A DNA stretch of 64,000 nt from Flaviaestuariibacter sp. (GTDB lineage: Bacteria; Bacteroidota; Bacteroidia; Chitinophagales; Chitinophagaceae): positions 1 through 64,000 of the forward strand of contig JAOQAI010000014.1 in assembly GCA_025963645.1 (NCBI GenBank), given 5' to 3'. The stretch's first letter is position 1, and each line of letters starts with the position of its first letter. The position numbers were made by a program, and so were the translations under genes. The notes beneath the pieces are model-generated. The model searched no databases and was not told the DNA's origin. It worked only from the letters and a program-made list of their open reading frames with translations. This document shows, one piece after another, positions 8,404-16,794 of the stretch.

Positions 8404-9210
8404 ATGAAGTATGGGGTGTTCCTCTTTTTGGCCATAACACTATTAGCCGGCTGTTCTCCTAACAACGTAAATAAGGACGAATCACTTGGAAAATATTTTA
8501 AGGAAGCCGGCGTGGAAGGGTGTTTTGCACTGCTGAATAATGCCAGCGGCGAATTCACGATGTATAACCTGGAGCGCTACCGCGACAGCGCCTACCTGCC
8601 GGCGTCCACCTTCAAGATCGTGAACTCGCTGATAGGGCTGCAAACCGGTAAGATCGTCAACGACAGCATGGTCATCCGCTGGGATGGCATTGACCGTGGA
8701 CGCACAGAGTGTAACAAAGACCTAAGTATGTATGATGCCTTCCGTCTATCTTGTCCACCCTGGTACCAAGAACTGGCACGACGCATAGGGAAGGACACGA
8801 TGAAGCGCTGGATCGATTCGCTTTCTTATGGCAATATGAAGATCAGTAAGGTAGATACCTTTTGGCTGGATAATTCTCTGAAGATCCGTGCGGACGAACA
8901 ATTGGGTTTGGTAAAGCGGCTTTATTTTAACCAGTTGCCTTTTTATAAATTGAACCAGGAGATCGTAAAGAAAGCCATGCTTTTTGAAGACACGCCTAAC
9001 TATAAGCTGAGCTATAAAACCGGTTGGGGCCAGCGCGAGAACGGCAACCAACTCGCCTGGATCGTAGGCTGGATCGAAGAGAACAGGCACCCCTATTTCT
9101 TTGTGCTGAATTTTGAGACCCCAAATAAGAACGCGGATATCCCAGGCATCCGCATGAAGATGCTGAAAGGCATGCTGAAGCAATTAGGGTTTATGGAAGG
9201 AAGGATGTAG
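8404..9210 (+). CDS. Class D (OXA-type) beta-lactamase, lipoprotein
   Basis: The 268-residue product starts at the ATG at 8404, where a lipoprotein signal begins (lipobox LAGC). Class D active-site elements are S68-T-F-K71 (acylated serine and the lysine that becomes carbamylated), Y142-G-N and K205-T-G-W. The region DAFRLSCPPWYQELARRIG aligns with the OXA S-x-V motif region but reads S116-C-P118, so the usual hydrophobic Val is a Pro. It would hydrolyse penicillin-like beta-lactams at the periplasmic face of a membrane. No blaR-type regulator, IS or integron is adjacent, so it looks like a resident chromosomal enzyme. Substrate range cannot be predicted. Confidence 0.85.
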   Translation: MKYGVFLFLAITLLAGCSPNNVNKDESLGKYFKEAGVEGCFALLNNASGEFTMYNLERYRDSAYLPASTFKIVNSLIGLQTGKIVNDSMVIRWDGIDRGRTECNKDLSMYDAFRLSCPPWYQELARRIGKDTMKRWIDSLSYGNMKISKVDTFWLDNSLKIRADEQLGLVKRLYFNQLPFYKLNQEIVKKAMLFEDTPNYKLSYKTGWGQRENGNQLAWIVGWIEENRHPYFFVLNFETPNKNADIPGIRMKMLKGMLKQLGFMEGRM

Positions 9211-9424
9211 GTTGATTAGTTGACCAGGTTGATTGAGTTGATAAGTGTACGTAAATGGTTCAAAATTTGTTAGAAGGAGCGAACAAGGTTTATACTGCAA
9301 TTAACTATTATCAATTTTTTATTCAACCTTTCCACTATTCAATGGATCAATTTGTAAACGAATTAATCTTTAACCTATCAACCTTTCCTTCCAATACCAC
9401 CATTTTGTTTACCTCTTAGCGCTA

Positions 9425-10393
9425 TTGCCGCTATTGTTCCTGTTCTTCCTGCTTTACCGCAGGTGGCAGCGCCGTGCCGCCCGCCGCATCGGCGATCCGG
9501 GCTTGGTAGATGCCCTGATGAAAGGCTACAGTCCGTCCCGTATGGCTCTAAAATTTTCTTTTCTATTCCTTGCTTTTGCTCTCGGCATCATCACGCTGGC
9601 AAACCCGAGAAGGGAAGGCCAGGGTGAGCCGGATATCCGCAATGGTATTGACCTGGTGTTGGCGGTGGATGTAAGCAAAAGCATGCTGGCAACGGATGTG
9701 TCGCCAAATCGCCTGACAGCCGCCAAAGCCTTGCTGCGCCAGTTATTAAAAGACCGCCCAAACGACCGGATCGCACTTGTACTTTTTGCCAGCCATGCCT
9801 ATTCGCAATTGCCGCTTACTTACGATCATGGAAATGCGGAACTATTGATCGATGCCATTGACCCTAACCTCTTTACGGCACAAGGAACTGCAGTTGCCGA
9901 TGCACTAATAGCCAGCAAGGATTTTTTGGCTGGTTCTGAAAGGCGATACAAAGCAGTCGTGCTGCTTTCTGATGGCGAAACCTTTGACCAGGAATCAAAA
10001 GACGGGAATGCCATAGCCTGGGCGGAAGAATTAAGAGATGCCGGCATCATGGTCACTACGGTTGGCTTCGGTTCTCCTGGGGGAGCGTCTATCATTGACC
10101 CGGTAACCAAGGCGGCTAAAAAAGACCTGCAGGGCAACACGGTTATCTCAAAATTAGACGAAGCGTTGTTACAAGAAATAGCGGCTATCACTAAAGGACA
10201 ATACTTTCGTTTTTCGCAGGTTGCAGAGACAGGAAGGGCAGTGGTAAAAAGCTTGTCAGCTATAAAAGAAGTGACGCTGGTTGATAAATCTTTATTGAGC
10301 TATCAAAGCCTCTATATCTGGTTTGCTATTCCAATGCTGATGCTGCTAAGCGTGGAGCTTTTTATTCCCGACCGAAAAAAAGTGAAAGCATGA
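9425..10393 (+). CDS. BatB-like von Willebrand factor A protein
   Basis: A membrane segment (about residues 1-12), a basic region (RRWQRRAARRIGDP), a second membrane segment (about 38-58), a VWA domain (about 75-270) and a C-terminal membrane helix. The metal-ion-dependent adhesion motif is complete: DVSKS (D-x-S-x-S), GTA and SDGE. The layout and the TPR gene overlapping it by 4 bases match BatB of the aerotolerance (Bat) operon, thought to act in periplasmic stress tolerance. MoxR, BatA and BatD are absent here. The start is uncertain: TTG at 9425 is given, but the frame is open to 9374 and encodes conserved-looking sequence (FQYHHFVYLLALLPLL) with no ATG, GTG or TTG. Confidence 0.8.
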   Translation: MPLLFLFFLLYRRWQRRAARRIGDPGLVDALMKGYSPSRMALKFSFLFLAFALGIITLANPRREGQGEPDIRNGIDLVLAVDVSKSMLATDVSPNRLTAAKALLRQLLKDRPNDRIALVLFASHAYSQLPLTYDHGNAELLIDAIDPNLFTAQGTAVADALIASKDFLAGSERRYKAVVLLSDGETFDQESKDGNAIAWAEELRDAGIMVTTVGFGSPGGASIIDPVTKAAKKDLQGNTVISKLDEALLQEIAAITKGQYFRFSQVAETGRAVVKSLSAIKEVTLVDKSLLSYQSLYIWFAIPMLMLLSVELFIPDRKKVKA

Positions 10394-10944
10394 AACCCTT
10401 ACTGGCACTGGTCTTTTTCTTAGTTACCCTTTTTGCAACGGCGCAAAATGCAGCCATTCGTAAAGGCAATGAATACTATCGAAATGGCGATTTTGCGTTG
10501 GCTGAGATCCAATACCGGTTTGCAGGTACGGGAACCGGCCAGTTTAATCTGGCCAATGCATTGATCCAGCAAAAGAAATACAGGGATGCCTTACCCGTTT
10601 TGCAAAAACTGGCGATCAGTGAAAAGGATGTAAAAGTAAAAGCAGCCGCTTATTACAATGCAGGTGTTATTTATAGCCGCCAAAAAGACCTGCAGCGCAG
10701 TATTGACGCCTACAAGGCATCATTACGCGTTGATCCTACAGATGTGCAAGCCAGGGAAAACCTGCAAAAAGCCTTGCTGGAATGGAAGCAACAGCAGGCA
10801 GAAAAACGGCAGCAACGAAAGCTCCTGCCATCACCAAAGAGCAGCGTAGAAAAAGACCTGCAACGGCTGCAGGAGAAAGAACGCCAGCTTCGCCAGCGTT
10901 TACAGCAAAAGCAAGGCGGCAAATCAATGGAGAATGACTGGTAA
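10390..10944 (+). CDS. BatC-like TPR protein
   Basis: The protein has 184 residues with a signal peptide (MKPLLALVFFLVTLFATAQ), three tetratricopeptide-like units (about residues 23-56, 57-92 and 93-126; for example NEYYRNGDFALAEIQYRFA and AYYNAGVIYSRQKDLQRSIDAYKASL), and a charged Gln/Lys/Arg-rich coiled coil (about 127-184). Its ATG overlaps the stop of the VWA gene (ATGA), which indicates translational coupling. BatC proteins are periplasmic scaffolds partnered with BatA/BatB. The low-complexity tail is usual for the family. A TAnnTTTG box at 11012 starts the next unit. Confidence 0.8.
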   Translation: MKPLLALVFFLVTLFATAQNAAIRKGNEYYRNGDFALAEIQYRFAGTGTGQFNLANALIQQKKYRDALPVLQKLAISEKDVKVKAAAYYNAGVIYSRQKDLQRSIDAYKASLRVDPTDVQARENLQKALLEWKQQQAEKRQQRKLLPSPKSSVEKDLQRLQEKERQLRQRLQQKQGGKSMENDW

Positions 10945-11011
10945 GAAATTCGATAATTTATCAATTTGCCAATTCGGTAATAGCAGGACACAGCCTGCTT
11001 TAATTCCAGCT

Positions 11012-11019
11012 TAACTTTG
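11012..11019 (+). promoter_or_regulatory. Bacteroidota -7 box (TAACTTTG)
   Basis: A TAnnTTTG match 61 bases upstream of the ispG ATG at 11081, in an AT-rich region with short GAATT/CAATT repeats on both sides. Confidence 0.45.
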
Positions 11020-11080
11020 CGCCCATCGGTTTGTTCTTAAATTGCTGAATTATCAAATTGTCGAATTGACGAATTACTCC

Positions 11081-13567
11081 ATGCAGCTTTATACTGAAAA
11101 TCTTATCTCTTATAAAAGACTCCCTACGAGGGAAGTATCGGTGGGTGGTTTATTGTTAGGAAATCGGCATCCAATTCGGGTGCAGACCATGACCACTACT
11201 GATACCATGGATACGTTAGCGACAGTAGAACAAACCATCCGCTGCATAAAAGCGGGCGCAGAACTGGTACGCATTACGGCGCCGTCAAAAAAGGAAGCCG
11301 AGAATCTGTTGCACATTCGAAACGAGCTGCATCGTCGCGGCTACAAAACGCCATTGGTGGCGGATATACATTTCACGCCCAATGCTGCTGAAATAGCGGC
11401 CCGCATTGTAGAGAAAGTCCGGGTGAATCCGGGCAATTATGTCGATAAGAAAAAGTTTGAGCTGATTGACTATACCGATGCGGATTATGCGGAAGAGATC
11501 GACCGCATCCGGGAACGGTTTACACCACTGGTAAAAATCTGTAAGGAATACGGAACGGCTATGCGAATCGGCACAAATCATGGTTCGCTGAGCGATCGCA
11601 TCATGAGCCGCTATGGCGATACGCCGATGGGCATGGTGGAAAGCGCGATGGAGTTTCTGCGAATTGCACGGGGAGAAAGCTATCACAATATTGTGCTGAG
11701 CATGAAATCTTCCAACCCACAGGTAATGGTGCAGGCTTATCGCTTGCTGGTGCGCACTATGCAGGATGAATTCGGTTTGGCTTATCCGTTACACCTGGGC
11801 GTGACGGAAGCAGGCGATGGCGAAGATGGTCGCATCAAAAGCGCCGTCGGTATCGGCACTTTGCTGGAAGAAGGCATTGGCGATACGATACGCGTATCGT
11901 TGACGGAAGATCCTGAGTTGGAGATACCGGTTTGTAAGGATATAGTGAAGCGATACAAGAGCCCATCCCCAAAAGTTGGTCTGGATGTGGAAGAGGGTAC
12001 TAAAGCCCCTTCCCGGTGGGAAGGGGAGGACGCGTCTGATATTCTTGTAGAAGAAGATACTGTTGGATATCGATATGCTGATCCGGCGCTTTATGGTTTG
12101 TTGAAAGGTTTTGTAGAAAAGCATCGTTCTAATCCTACTCCGGCGGAAGCAGCCATGTGGATACTGCTTAGGACAAAAAAGTTGGAGGGCTATAAATTTA
12201 GAAGACAACATATCATTGACCGTTACATTGCTGATTTTATTTGCCTGAAAGAAAAGTTGGTTATTGAGATTGATGGACTAATCCATCAACTACCGGAAAA
12301 CATGGCTAGTGATGAAATTCGTACCAATGCTTTAAAATCTATTGGTTTTCGTGTTATTCGCTTTTTTAATGAACAAGTAATAAATCAAACTGAGCAAGTA
12401 ATTGAAGAAATACTCTCTAACCTAAAACAAGACCGCACTAACAAAGAACACAACGACCTAAGTTCCCCCACCGGGGGACAGGGGGCTTACAAACGCCGCG
12501 AAACCTTTGAAGTATCGAACATGGGTGGGCGCCAGGTGCCGGTGGTGATAGCCGATTTGAGTAAGCTATCTAGTATCTCGCCAACCGATTTGCAAAGCAT
12601 CGGTTACACGTATAATGAACTTACAGATAAGTGGACCATTGCAGATACAGCAGCTGATTACGTCTTCACCGGTAATACCATTTTGCCTTTTGCCCTGCCG
12701 GGAACATTGAAAGTAATTGTTTACCCGGTTACCTGGCTTCAAACAGAAGACAAAGAGAAATACTTTCCTATCTGGGAGGATGCCGCTTACACAAAAGCAG
12801 TGAAAAAGAGCTCGCTTAATTTTGTAATGGTAGATTGTTACAGCGAGGAGCCGGTAGAAGTAGATTACACCAACCTCGAGGCATGCGCTAAGGATTCATC
12901 TGTGGTGCTCTGCCTCAGTAGTCAACATAGCCAGTCCATGCCTGCTGTGCGGCGAATGTTTATTGAGCTGATGAACCGCGGAATAAAAAACCCGGTAGTC
13001 ATTATCGTTGACAGTAATTGGAGCACGCCAGATGAACACCTGGTGCATTATGGTACCGAAGCCGGTGCGCTATTGCTGGATGGCTTCGGCGACGGTATCT
13101 GTTTAGGTATGACGGCGGAAAGCTATCAGCGGCAAGCTACTAGTTTGGGCGCCGTCAGCGGTCGCAACTACCAGCAAACTACCACCGTTGAAGGATTCAT
13201 CAATAATGTTGCTTTCATTATCCTGCAAGCTACCCGCACCCGCATTTCTAAAACCGAATATATTTCTTGCCCTTCCTGTGGCCGGACGCTGTTTGATCTG
13301 CAGGAAACCACGGCAAAGATCCGGGCGGTAACGAATCACTTAAAAGGCGTAAAGATTGCCATTATGGGATGCATTGTAAATGGGCCGGGAGAGATGGCGG
13401 ACGCTGATTTTGGGTATGTCGGCAGTGGTCCAGGAAAGATCACCCTATACAAAGGAAAAGAGGTGGTGAAAAAGAATGTGCCGAGTGATGTTGCGGTAGA
13501 AGAATTGATCAACCTCTTGAAAGAGAATGATGCCTGGATCGATCAGGAATTAACTATTACGAATTGA
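11081..13567 (+). CDS. ispG: 4-hydroxy-3-methylbut-2-enyl diphosphate synthase (IspG) interrupted in frame by a DUF559 element
   Basis: IspG catalyses the reductive ring opening of MEcPP to HMBPP in the MEP isoprenoid pathway. Residues 1-290 form the TIM barrel, about 470-690 the extra A* domain of the long Bacteroidota form, and the C-terminus carries the [4Fe-4S] ligands in SCPSCGRTLFDL and MGCIVNGPGE. Residues about 294-469 are foreign: GC-rich palindromes surround a complete DUF559 domain (about 350-450; NPTPAE, D385-F, E396-I-D398-G). The frame is intact throughout, and removing the insert leaves about 652 residues, near the usual length. The insert lies at a domain boundary, so activity may survive. 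ATG 11081 is preferred over an upstream start at 11042. Confidence 0.92.
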   Translation: MQLYTENLISYKRLPTREVSVGGLLLGNRHPIRVQTMTTTDTMDTLATVEQTIRCIKAGAELVRITAPSKKEAENLLHIRNELHRRGYKTPLVADIHFTPNAAEIAARIVEKVRVNPGNYVDKKKFELIDYTDADYAEEIDRIRERFTPLVKICKEYGTAMRIGTNHGSLSDRIMSRYGDTPMGMVESAMEFLRIARGESYHNIVLSMKSSNPQVMVQAYRLLVRTMQDEFGLAYPLHLGVTEAGDGEDGRIKSAVGIGTLLEEGIGDTIRVSLTEDPELEIPVCKDIVKRYKSPSPKVGLDVEEGTKAPSRWEGEDASDILVEEDTVGYRYADPALYGLLKGFVEKHRSNPTPAEAAMWILLRTKKLEGYKFRRQHIIDRYIADFICLKEKLVIEIDGLIHQLPENMASDEIRTNALKSIGFRVIRFFNEQVINQTEQVIEEILSNLKQDRTNKEHNDLSSPTGGQGAYKRRETFEVSNMGGRQVPVVIADLSKLSSISPTDLQSIGYTYNELTDKWTIADTAADYVFTGNTILPFALPGTLKVIVYPVTWLQTEDKEKYFPIWEDAAYTKAVKKSSLNFVMVDCYSEEPVEVDYTNLEACAKDSSVVLCLSSQHSQSMPAVRRMFIELMNRGIKNPVVIIVDSNWSTPDEHLVHYGTEAGALLLDGFGDGICLGMTAESYQRQATSLGAVSGRNYQQTTTVEGFINNVAFIILQATRTRISKTEYISCPSCGRTLFDLQETTAKIRAVTNHLKGVKIAIMGCIVNGPGEMADADFGYVGSGPGKITLYKGKEVVKKNVPSDVAVEELINLLKENDAWIDQELTITN
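11957..12490 (+). mobile_element. Palindromic element carrying a DUF559 domain, inserted in frame in ispG
   Basis: About 528 bases interrupt ispG. Near the left end CCCCTTCCC (12006-12014) and GGGAAGGGG (12018-12026) form a perfect 9-bp hairpin with a GGT loop. At the right end, 12457-12488 contains CCCCC-ACC-GGGGG (12465-12477) and is nearly identical to 58627-58656 (reverse) and close to 58856-58888. The two ends are therefore in opposite orientation. Between them lies an open DUF559 domain, of the PD-(D/E)xK/Vsr-like endonuclease fold, with its acidic residues kept. I infer a mobile element in which DUF559 may act in mobility; the exact borders are estimates. Confidence 0.75.
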
Positions 13568-13645
13568 ACATAGCCGTTTTTCTAAAAAATGGCATGGATG
13601 ATCCGGCGCTAAGAACCATCATCCATCAACTATGAACCCTCAAAT

Positions 13646-15355
13646 ATGCAAACAGATTATTTAGTCATTGGATCAGGGATAGCTGGCTTAACCTATGCAC
13701 TAAAAGTAGCACAGCATTTTCCGGAAAAACAAGTCACCATCATCACCAAAGCTGCTGCAGATGAAACGAACACCAAGTATGCACAAGGCGGTATCGCCGT
13801 AGTAAATGACCTGGAAAATGACTCTTTTGATAAACATATTGAGGACACGCTGATTGCCGGTGATGGCTTGTGTAACCCTGAAGTAGTGGAGATAGTGGTG
13901 AAGGAAGGCCCTGCAAGAGTGCAGGAGATCATTAACTGGGGCGCCCAGTTTGATAAAGACCCAGAAGGAGACTATAAGCTGGGTATGGAGGGAGGTCACT
14001 CCGAGTTTCGCATTCTGCATTATAAAGATGTGACCGGTAAGGAAATGGAGCGGGCACTATTAGCGGCTGTTGAAAGAGCACCGAACATCACTATCGTAAA
14101 GCATTGTTTTGTTATCGATATCATTACGCAGCATCACCTGGGATATCTTGTCACTAAATCTACTCCTGATATTTGTTGCTATGGTGTGTATGTGCTAAAC
14201 ACCGCTAACAACCAGATAGAAAAGATCATCTCCAATACAACGCTCCTGGCCACCGGTGGTAACGGGCAAGTCTATCGCACCACTACCAATCCCTACATCG
14301 CTACAGGTGATGGAGTGGCGATGGTGTACCGCGCTAAGGGTCGCATTGAGAATATGGAATTCATCCAGTTTCATCCTACTGCCTTATACGAAGCAGGCAA
14401 GCGGGGACAAGCTTTTCTCATCACCGAAGCGGTCCGTGGCGATGGCGGTATTTTGCGCAACAGCAGTGGTGAAGCTTTTATGGAACGTTATGATCACCGA
14501 AAGGATTTAGCGCCGCGTGATATCGTAGCCCGTGCCATTGATAATGAAATGAAGATTGGTGGTACGGAGCATGTGTGGCTCGATTGCCGGCACATGGAAA
14601 CCGAAAAATTCAAAGATCATTTTCCGAATATTTATGAAAAGTGTTTATCGCTTGGCATTGATGTCGCAAAGCACATGATTCCTGTCGCACCGGCAGCGCA
14701 TTATAGTTGCGGAGGTATCAAAACCGATGAATGGGGCAGAAGCTCTATCAAGAATTTATACGCCTGTGGCGAATGTGCGAGTACGGGTTTGCATGGGGCT
14801 AATCGCTTGGCTAGTAACTCACTTTTGGAGGCAATGGTGTTTGCGCATCGGTGTTATAAAAGCCTCCTCCAAACCTCCTCCAACCGAGGAGGCTTTGCCG
14901 CCACACCAGGCCAGCTTAGCGGAGTGTCTTCTGATGAATCGAATACGTTGCAAAGCGGGCCTTGTGGAGCAGCGGCTCCCTCTCCGGCTACGCTGGAGAG
15001 GGCGGGGGGTGAGGTCCCCGACTGGAACGCCCAAGGCACTTCCGAACCAAAGGAGATGATTTTGATCACCCAAAGCCTGAAAGAATTGCAGCAGGTGATG
15101 AGCGATTATGTGGGCATCGTAAGAAACACTATTCGCTTGGAAAGAGCAATCAAGCGCATTGATCTGCTCTTTGAAGAGACAGAAGGCTTGTATCAAACAT
15201 CTACTGTTTCACCGCAGTTGCTGGAGTTGCGCAATATGATCACGGTAGGCTACCTGATCACTAAAGGCGCATCGTTCCGCAAGGAAAGCCGCGGACTGCA
15301 CTATAACGTGGACTTTCCGGATAAGTCAGATTTGGTTCAAAATATTGTTTTGTAA
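13646..15355 (+). CDS. nadB: L-aspartate oxidase (NadB) with an in-frame palindromic insertion
   Basis: NadB oxidises L-aspartate to iminoaspartate, the first step of NAD synthesis with NadA. The N-terminal FAD motif is VIGSGIAGLTYALKVA. The family block KYAQGGIAVV, the succinate-domain segments MEFIQFHPTALY and ITEAVRGDGG, the SCGGIKTDEWGR stretch and the ANRLASNSLLEAMVFAHR signature are all present. Residues about 406-456 are extra, Ser/Ala/Gly/Pro-rich sequence encoded by two palindromes, located between the catalytic part and the C-terminal helical domain, which resumes at VPDWNAQGT. Without it the length would be about 518, normal for the family. It follows ispG by 78 bases and precedes the acyltransferase by 7, a likely operon. 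Confidence 0.93.
   Translation: MQTDYLVIGSGIAGLTYALKVAQHFPEKQVTIITKAAADETNTKYAQGGIAVVNDLENDSFDKHIEDTLIAGDGLCNPEVVEIVVKEGPARVQEIINWGAQFDKDPEGDYKLGMEGGHSEFRILHYKDVTGKEMERALLAAVERAPNITIVKHCFVIDIITQHHLGYLVTKSTPDICCYGVYVLNTANNQIEKIISNTTLLATGGNGQVYRTTTNPYIATGDGVAMVYRAKGRIENMEFIQFHPTALYEAGKRGQAFLITEAVRGDGGILRNSSGEAFMERYDHRKDLAPRDIVARAIDNEMKIGGTEHVWLDCRHMETEKFKDHFPNIYEKCLSLGIDVAKHMIPVAPAAHYSCGGIKTDEWGRSSIKNLYACGECASTGLHGANRLASNSLLEAMVFAHRCYKSLLQTSSNRGGFAATPGQLSGVSSDESNTLQSGPCGAAAPSPATLERAGGEVPDWNAQGTSEPKEMILITQSLKELQQVMSDYVGIVRNTIRLERAIKRIDLLFEETEGLYQTSTVSPQLLELRNMITVGYLITKGASFRKESRGLHYNVDFPDKSDLVQNIVL
14859..15013 (+). repeat. Double palindromic element inside nadB
   Basis: First palindrome: AAAGCCTCCTC (14859-14869) pairs perfectly with GAGGAGGCTTT (14886-14896). 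Its 34-bp core, 14866-14899, matches the reverse complement of 61583-61616 in pyrC at 31 of 34 positions. Second palindrome: 14978-14988 pairs with 14992-15002 (11 bp, one wobble, TAC loop), and its right flank to about 15016 resembles the reverse complement of 42761-42781. The whole segment encodes about 51 in-frame residues. Confidence 0.8.
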
Positions 15356-15362
15356 AAGGCTT

Positions 15363-16238
15363 ATGTATTACATCGTTTTTGCGATCTTCTATCTGATCTC
15401 TCTGCTGCCATTGCAGGTATTATACCTCTTGTCTGATCTGGGGTATTTTATTGTGTATCATGTGGCGGGCTATAGAAAAGCAGTGGTTTTAGAAAACCTG
15501 ACAATCGCTTTCCCCGAAAAAACGGAAGAAGACCGGGTGAAGATCACGAAGCAGTTTTATAAAAACTTCGCCGATACTTTTATTGAGACAATTAAATTTT
15601 TAAGTGCAGATAAGAAGTTCTTTGCCAAACGTTTTTCTTCTGACTACACGGTAGTTCAAGAGTTGCTAGCTTCTGGCAAAAGCATTCAATTGCACTTAGG
15701 ACATAATTTCAACTGGGAGCTGGCGAACCTTACGTTTCCGTTTTACATCCAGCACAAAACCTTGGTGGTGTACAAGCCACTGAACAACAAAGTTTTCAAC
15801 CGCCTGTTTTATTATATCCGTTCCCGCTTCGGTAGCCAACTAATTGCTTCTACACGTATGGCGGCGGAGATGATGCCGCACCGCGGTACACAATACATCA
15901 TTGCATTAATCGCCGATCAATCGCCGCAAGTAGGTACCAAAGCTTATTGGGTGGATTTTTTCGGTCGTCCTACGGCATTTATAAAAGGACCAGATGGTTC
16001 CGCTCGCCGGAATAATTACCCTGTGGTTTTTAATCATTTTACGAAAATGAAACGCGGTTATTACCATGGGCATAATGAGTTGGCTACTGCTACTCCCCGC
16101 GACCTGCCGGAAGGTGAATTGACGAGGATGTATGCGGTGTTTTTAGAGCGGGTAATGAAAGAGCAGCCGGACATGTGGCTGTGGAGTCACCGGCGGTGGA
16201 AATGGGAATGGAGAGAGGAGTATGGATTGATTAAGTGA
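15363..16238 (+). CDS. Lipid A biosynthesis (lauroyl-type) acyltransferase
   Basis: The 291-residue protein has an N-terminal membrane segment (MYYIVFAIFYLISLLPLQVL) and the acyltransferase block LHLGHNFNWE, which supplies the HX4(D/E) catalytic pair (about residue 114). The family motif IALIADQSPQ and the tail MWLWSHRRWK, typical of LpxL/LpxM enzymes, are also present. These transfer a secondary acyl chain to Kdo-lipid A at the inner membrane. The ATG at 15363 is used because the hydrophobic segment starts there; it lies 7 bases after the nadB stop, so the gene should be co-transcribed with nadB. Confidence 0.88.
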   Translation: MYYIVFAIFYLISLLPLQVLYLLSDLGYFIVYHVAGYRKAVVLENLTIAFPEKTEEDRVKITKQFYKNFADTFIETIKFLSADKKFFAKRFSSDYTVVQELLASGKSIQLHLGHNFNWELANLTFPFYIQHKTLVVYKPLNNKVFNRLFYYIRSRFGSQLIASTRMAAEMMPHRGTQYIIALIADQSPQVGTKAYWVDFFGRPTAFIKGPDGSARRNNYPVVFNHFTKMKRGYYHGHNELATATPRDLPEGELTRMYAVFLERVMKEQPDMWLWSHRRWKWEWREEYGLIK

Positions 16239-16266
16239 GTAGTCAGTAGTCAGTAGGAATGGGTTC

Positions 16267-16713
16267 TTAGTCACCTTCCCACCATGTCATATCAATAAAG
16301 GATTTTTTGCGGTTAACCGTAATGCTGCCTTTGAATACTACCGTTTCTAAAGCTTCAATATTATCATATTGCGGACCTTTTGCTCCAGTAAATCTTCCCG
16401 TAATTGATACCTTTCCAATTCTTTTATCTGTAAAATGAAAGAAGGAAGAATCTTTACTTATCTCAAAGTCTTTAGATGAAATATCAATCCATTTGCCTTG
16501 TTTTTGCAGTCTTAAGCTAGCTGTGTTACTATTTGCATTGAGTGTAAAAATGGATAACCATTGTAAAGTGTAATTACTGATTGCTATATCATCTTTCGAG
16601 AAATAATAGCCGTCAGGAGTAAATACAATATTGTCAATTTCTTTCTTCTTTACATTCTGTGAATTTGCTTGAAAGGAAGTAAGCAATAATGTAATTAAAA
16701 TGAGTCTTAGCAT
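16267..16713 (-). CDS. Small exported protein of unknown function
   Basis: The 148-residue product has a signal peptide (MLRLILITLLLTSFQANSQ) and a mature part rich in Lys, Asp, Ser and Thr with several predicted beta strands, ending MTWWEGD. I do not recognise the family. There are no cysteines in the mature part and no membrane anchor, so it is probably periplasmic. Codon use is AT-richer than in the adjacent acyltransferase and rhodanese genes. It is convergent with the acyltransferase and in the same direction as no close upstream gene, so it is probably transcribed alone. Confidence 0.55.
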   Translation of the reverse strand: MLRLILITLLLTSFQANSQNVKKKEIDNIVFTPDGYYFSKDDIAISNYTLQWLSIFTLNANSNTASLRLQKQGKWIDISSKDFEISKDSSFFHFTDKRIGKVSITGRFTGAKGPQYDNIEALETVVFKGSITVNRKKSFIDMTWWEGD

Positions 16714-16794
16714 ATGAGCTTCATCTGATTTAGGCTATTCTAATAAAAGTAGTTGAAAAGGCCTTTATTATTGACTCTCACTATTGACCATTCA

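Noticed and set aside
10945-11060. AT-rich GAATT/CAATT repeats before ispG, and similar AATTTTC and GTTGATT runs at 9211-9260, 27736-27762 and 54810-54840
   Set aside because: They are short low-complexity intergenic repeats with no clear unit boundary or function.
11042-11080. Upstream start for ispG
   Set aside because: The extra 13 residues are encoded by an AT-rich repeat region and are not part of IspG. ATG 11081 is standard.
11789-12211. Long minus-strand frame through the ispG insert
   Set aside because: It is the antisense of the DUF559 insert and IspG coding sequence with no domain of its own.
14861-15013. nadB insertion as a frameshift or pseudogene
   Set aside because: The frame stays open and the conserved NadB sequence resumes correctly after the insert.
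16267-16713. The C-terminal WWE of this protein and the WWEAN end of the 24-residue ORF as a shared signal
   Set aside because: Only three residues agree and the genes are unrelated and 30 kb apart. I consider it chance.
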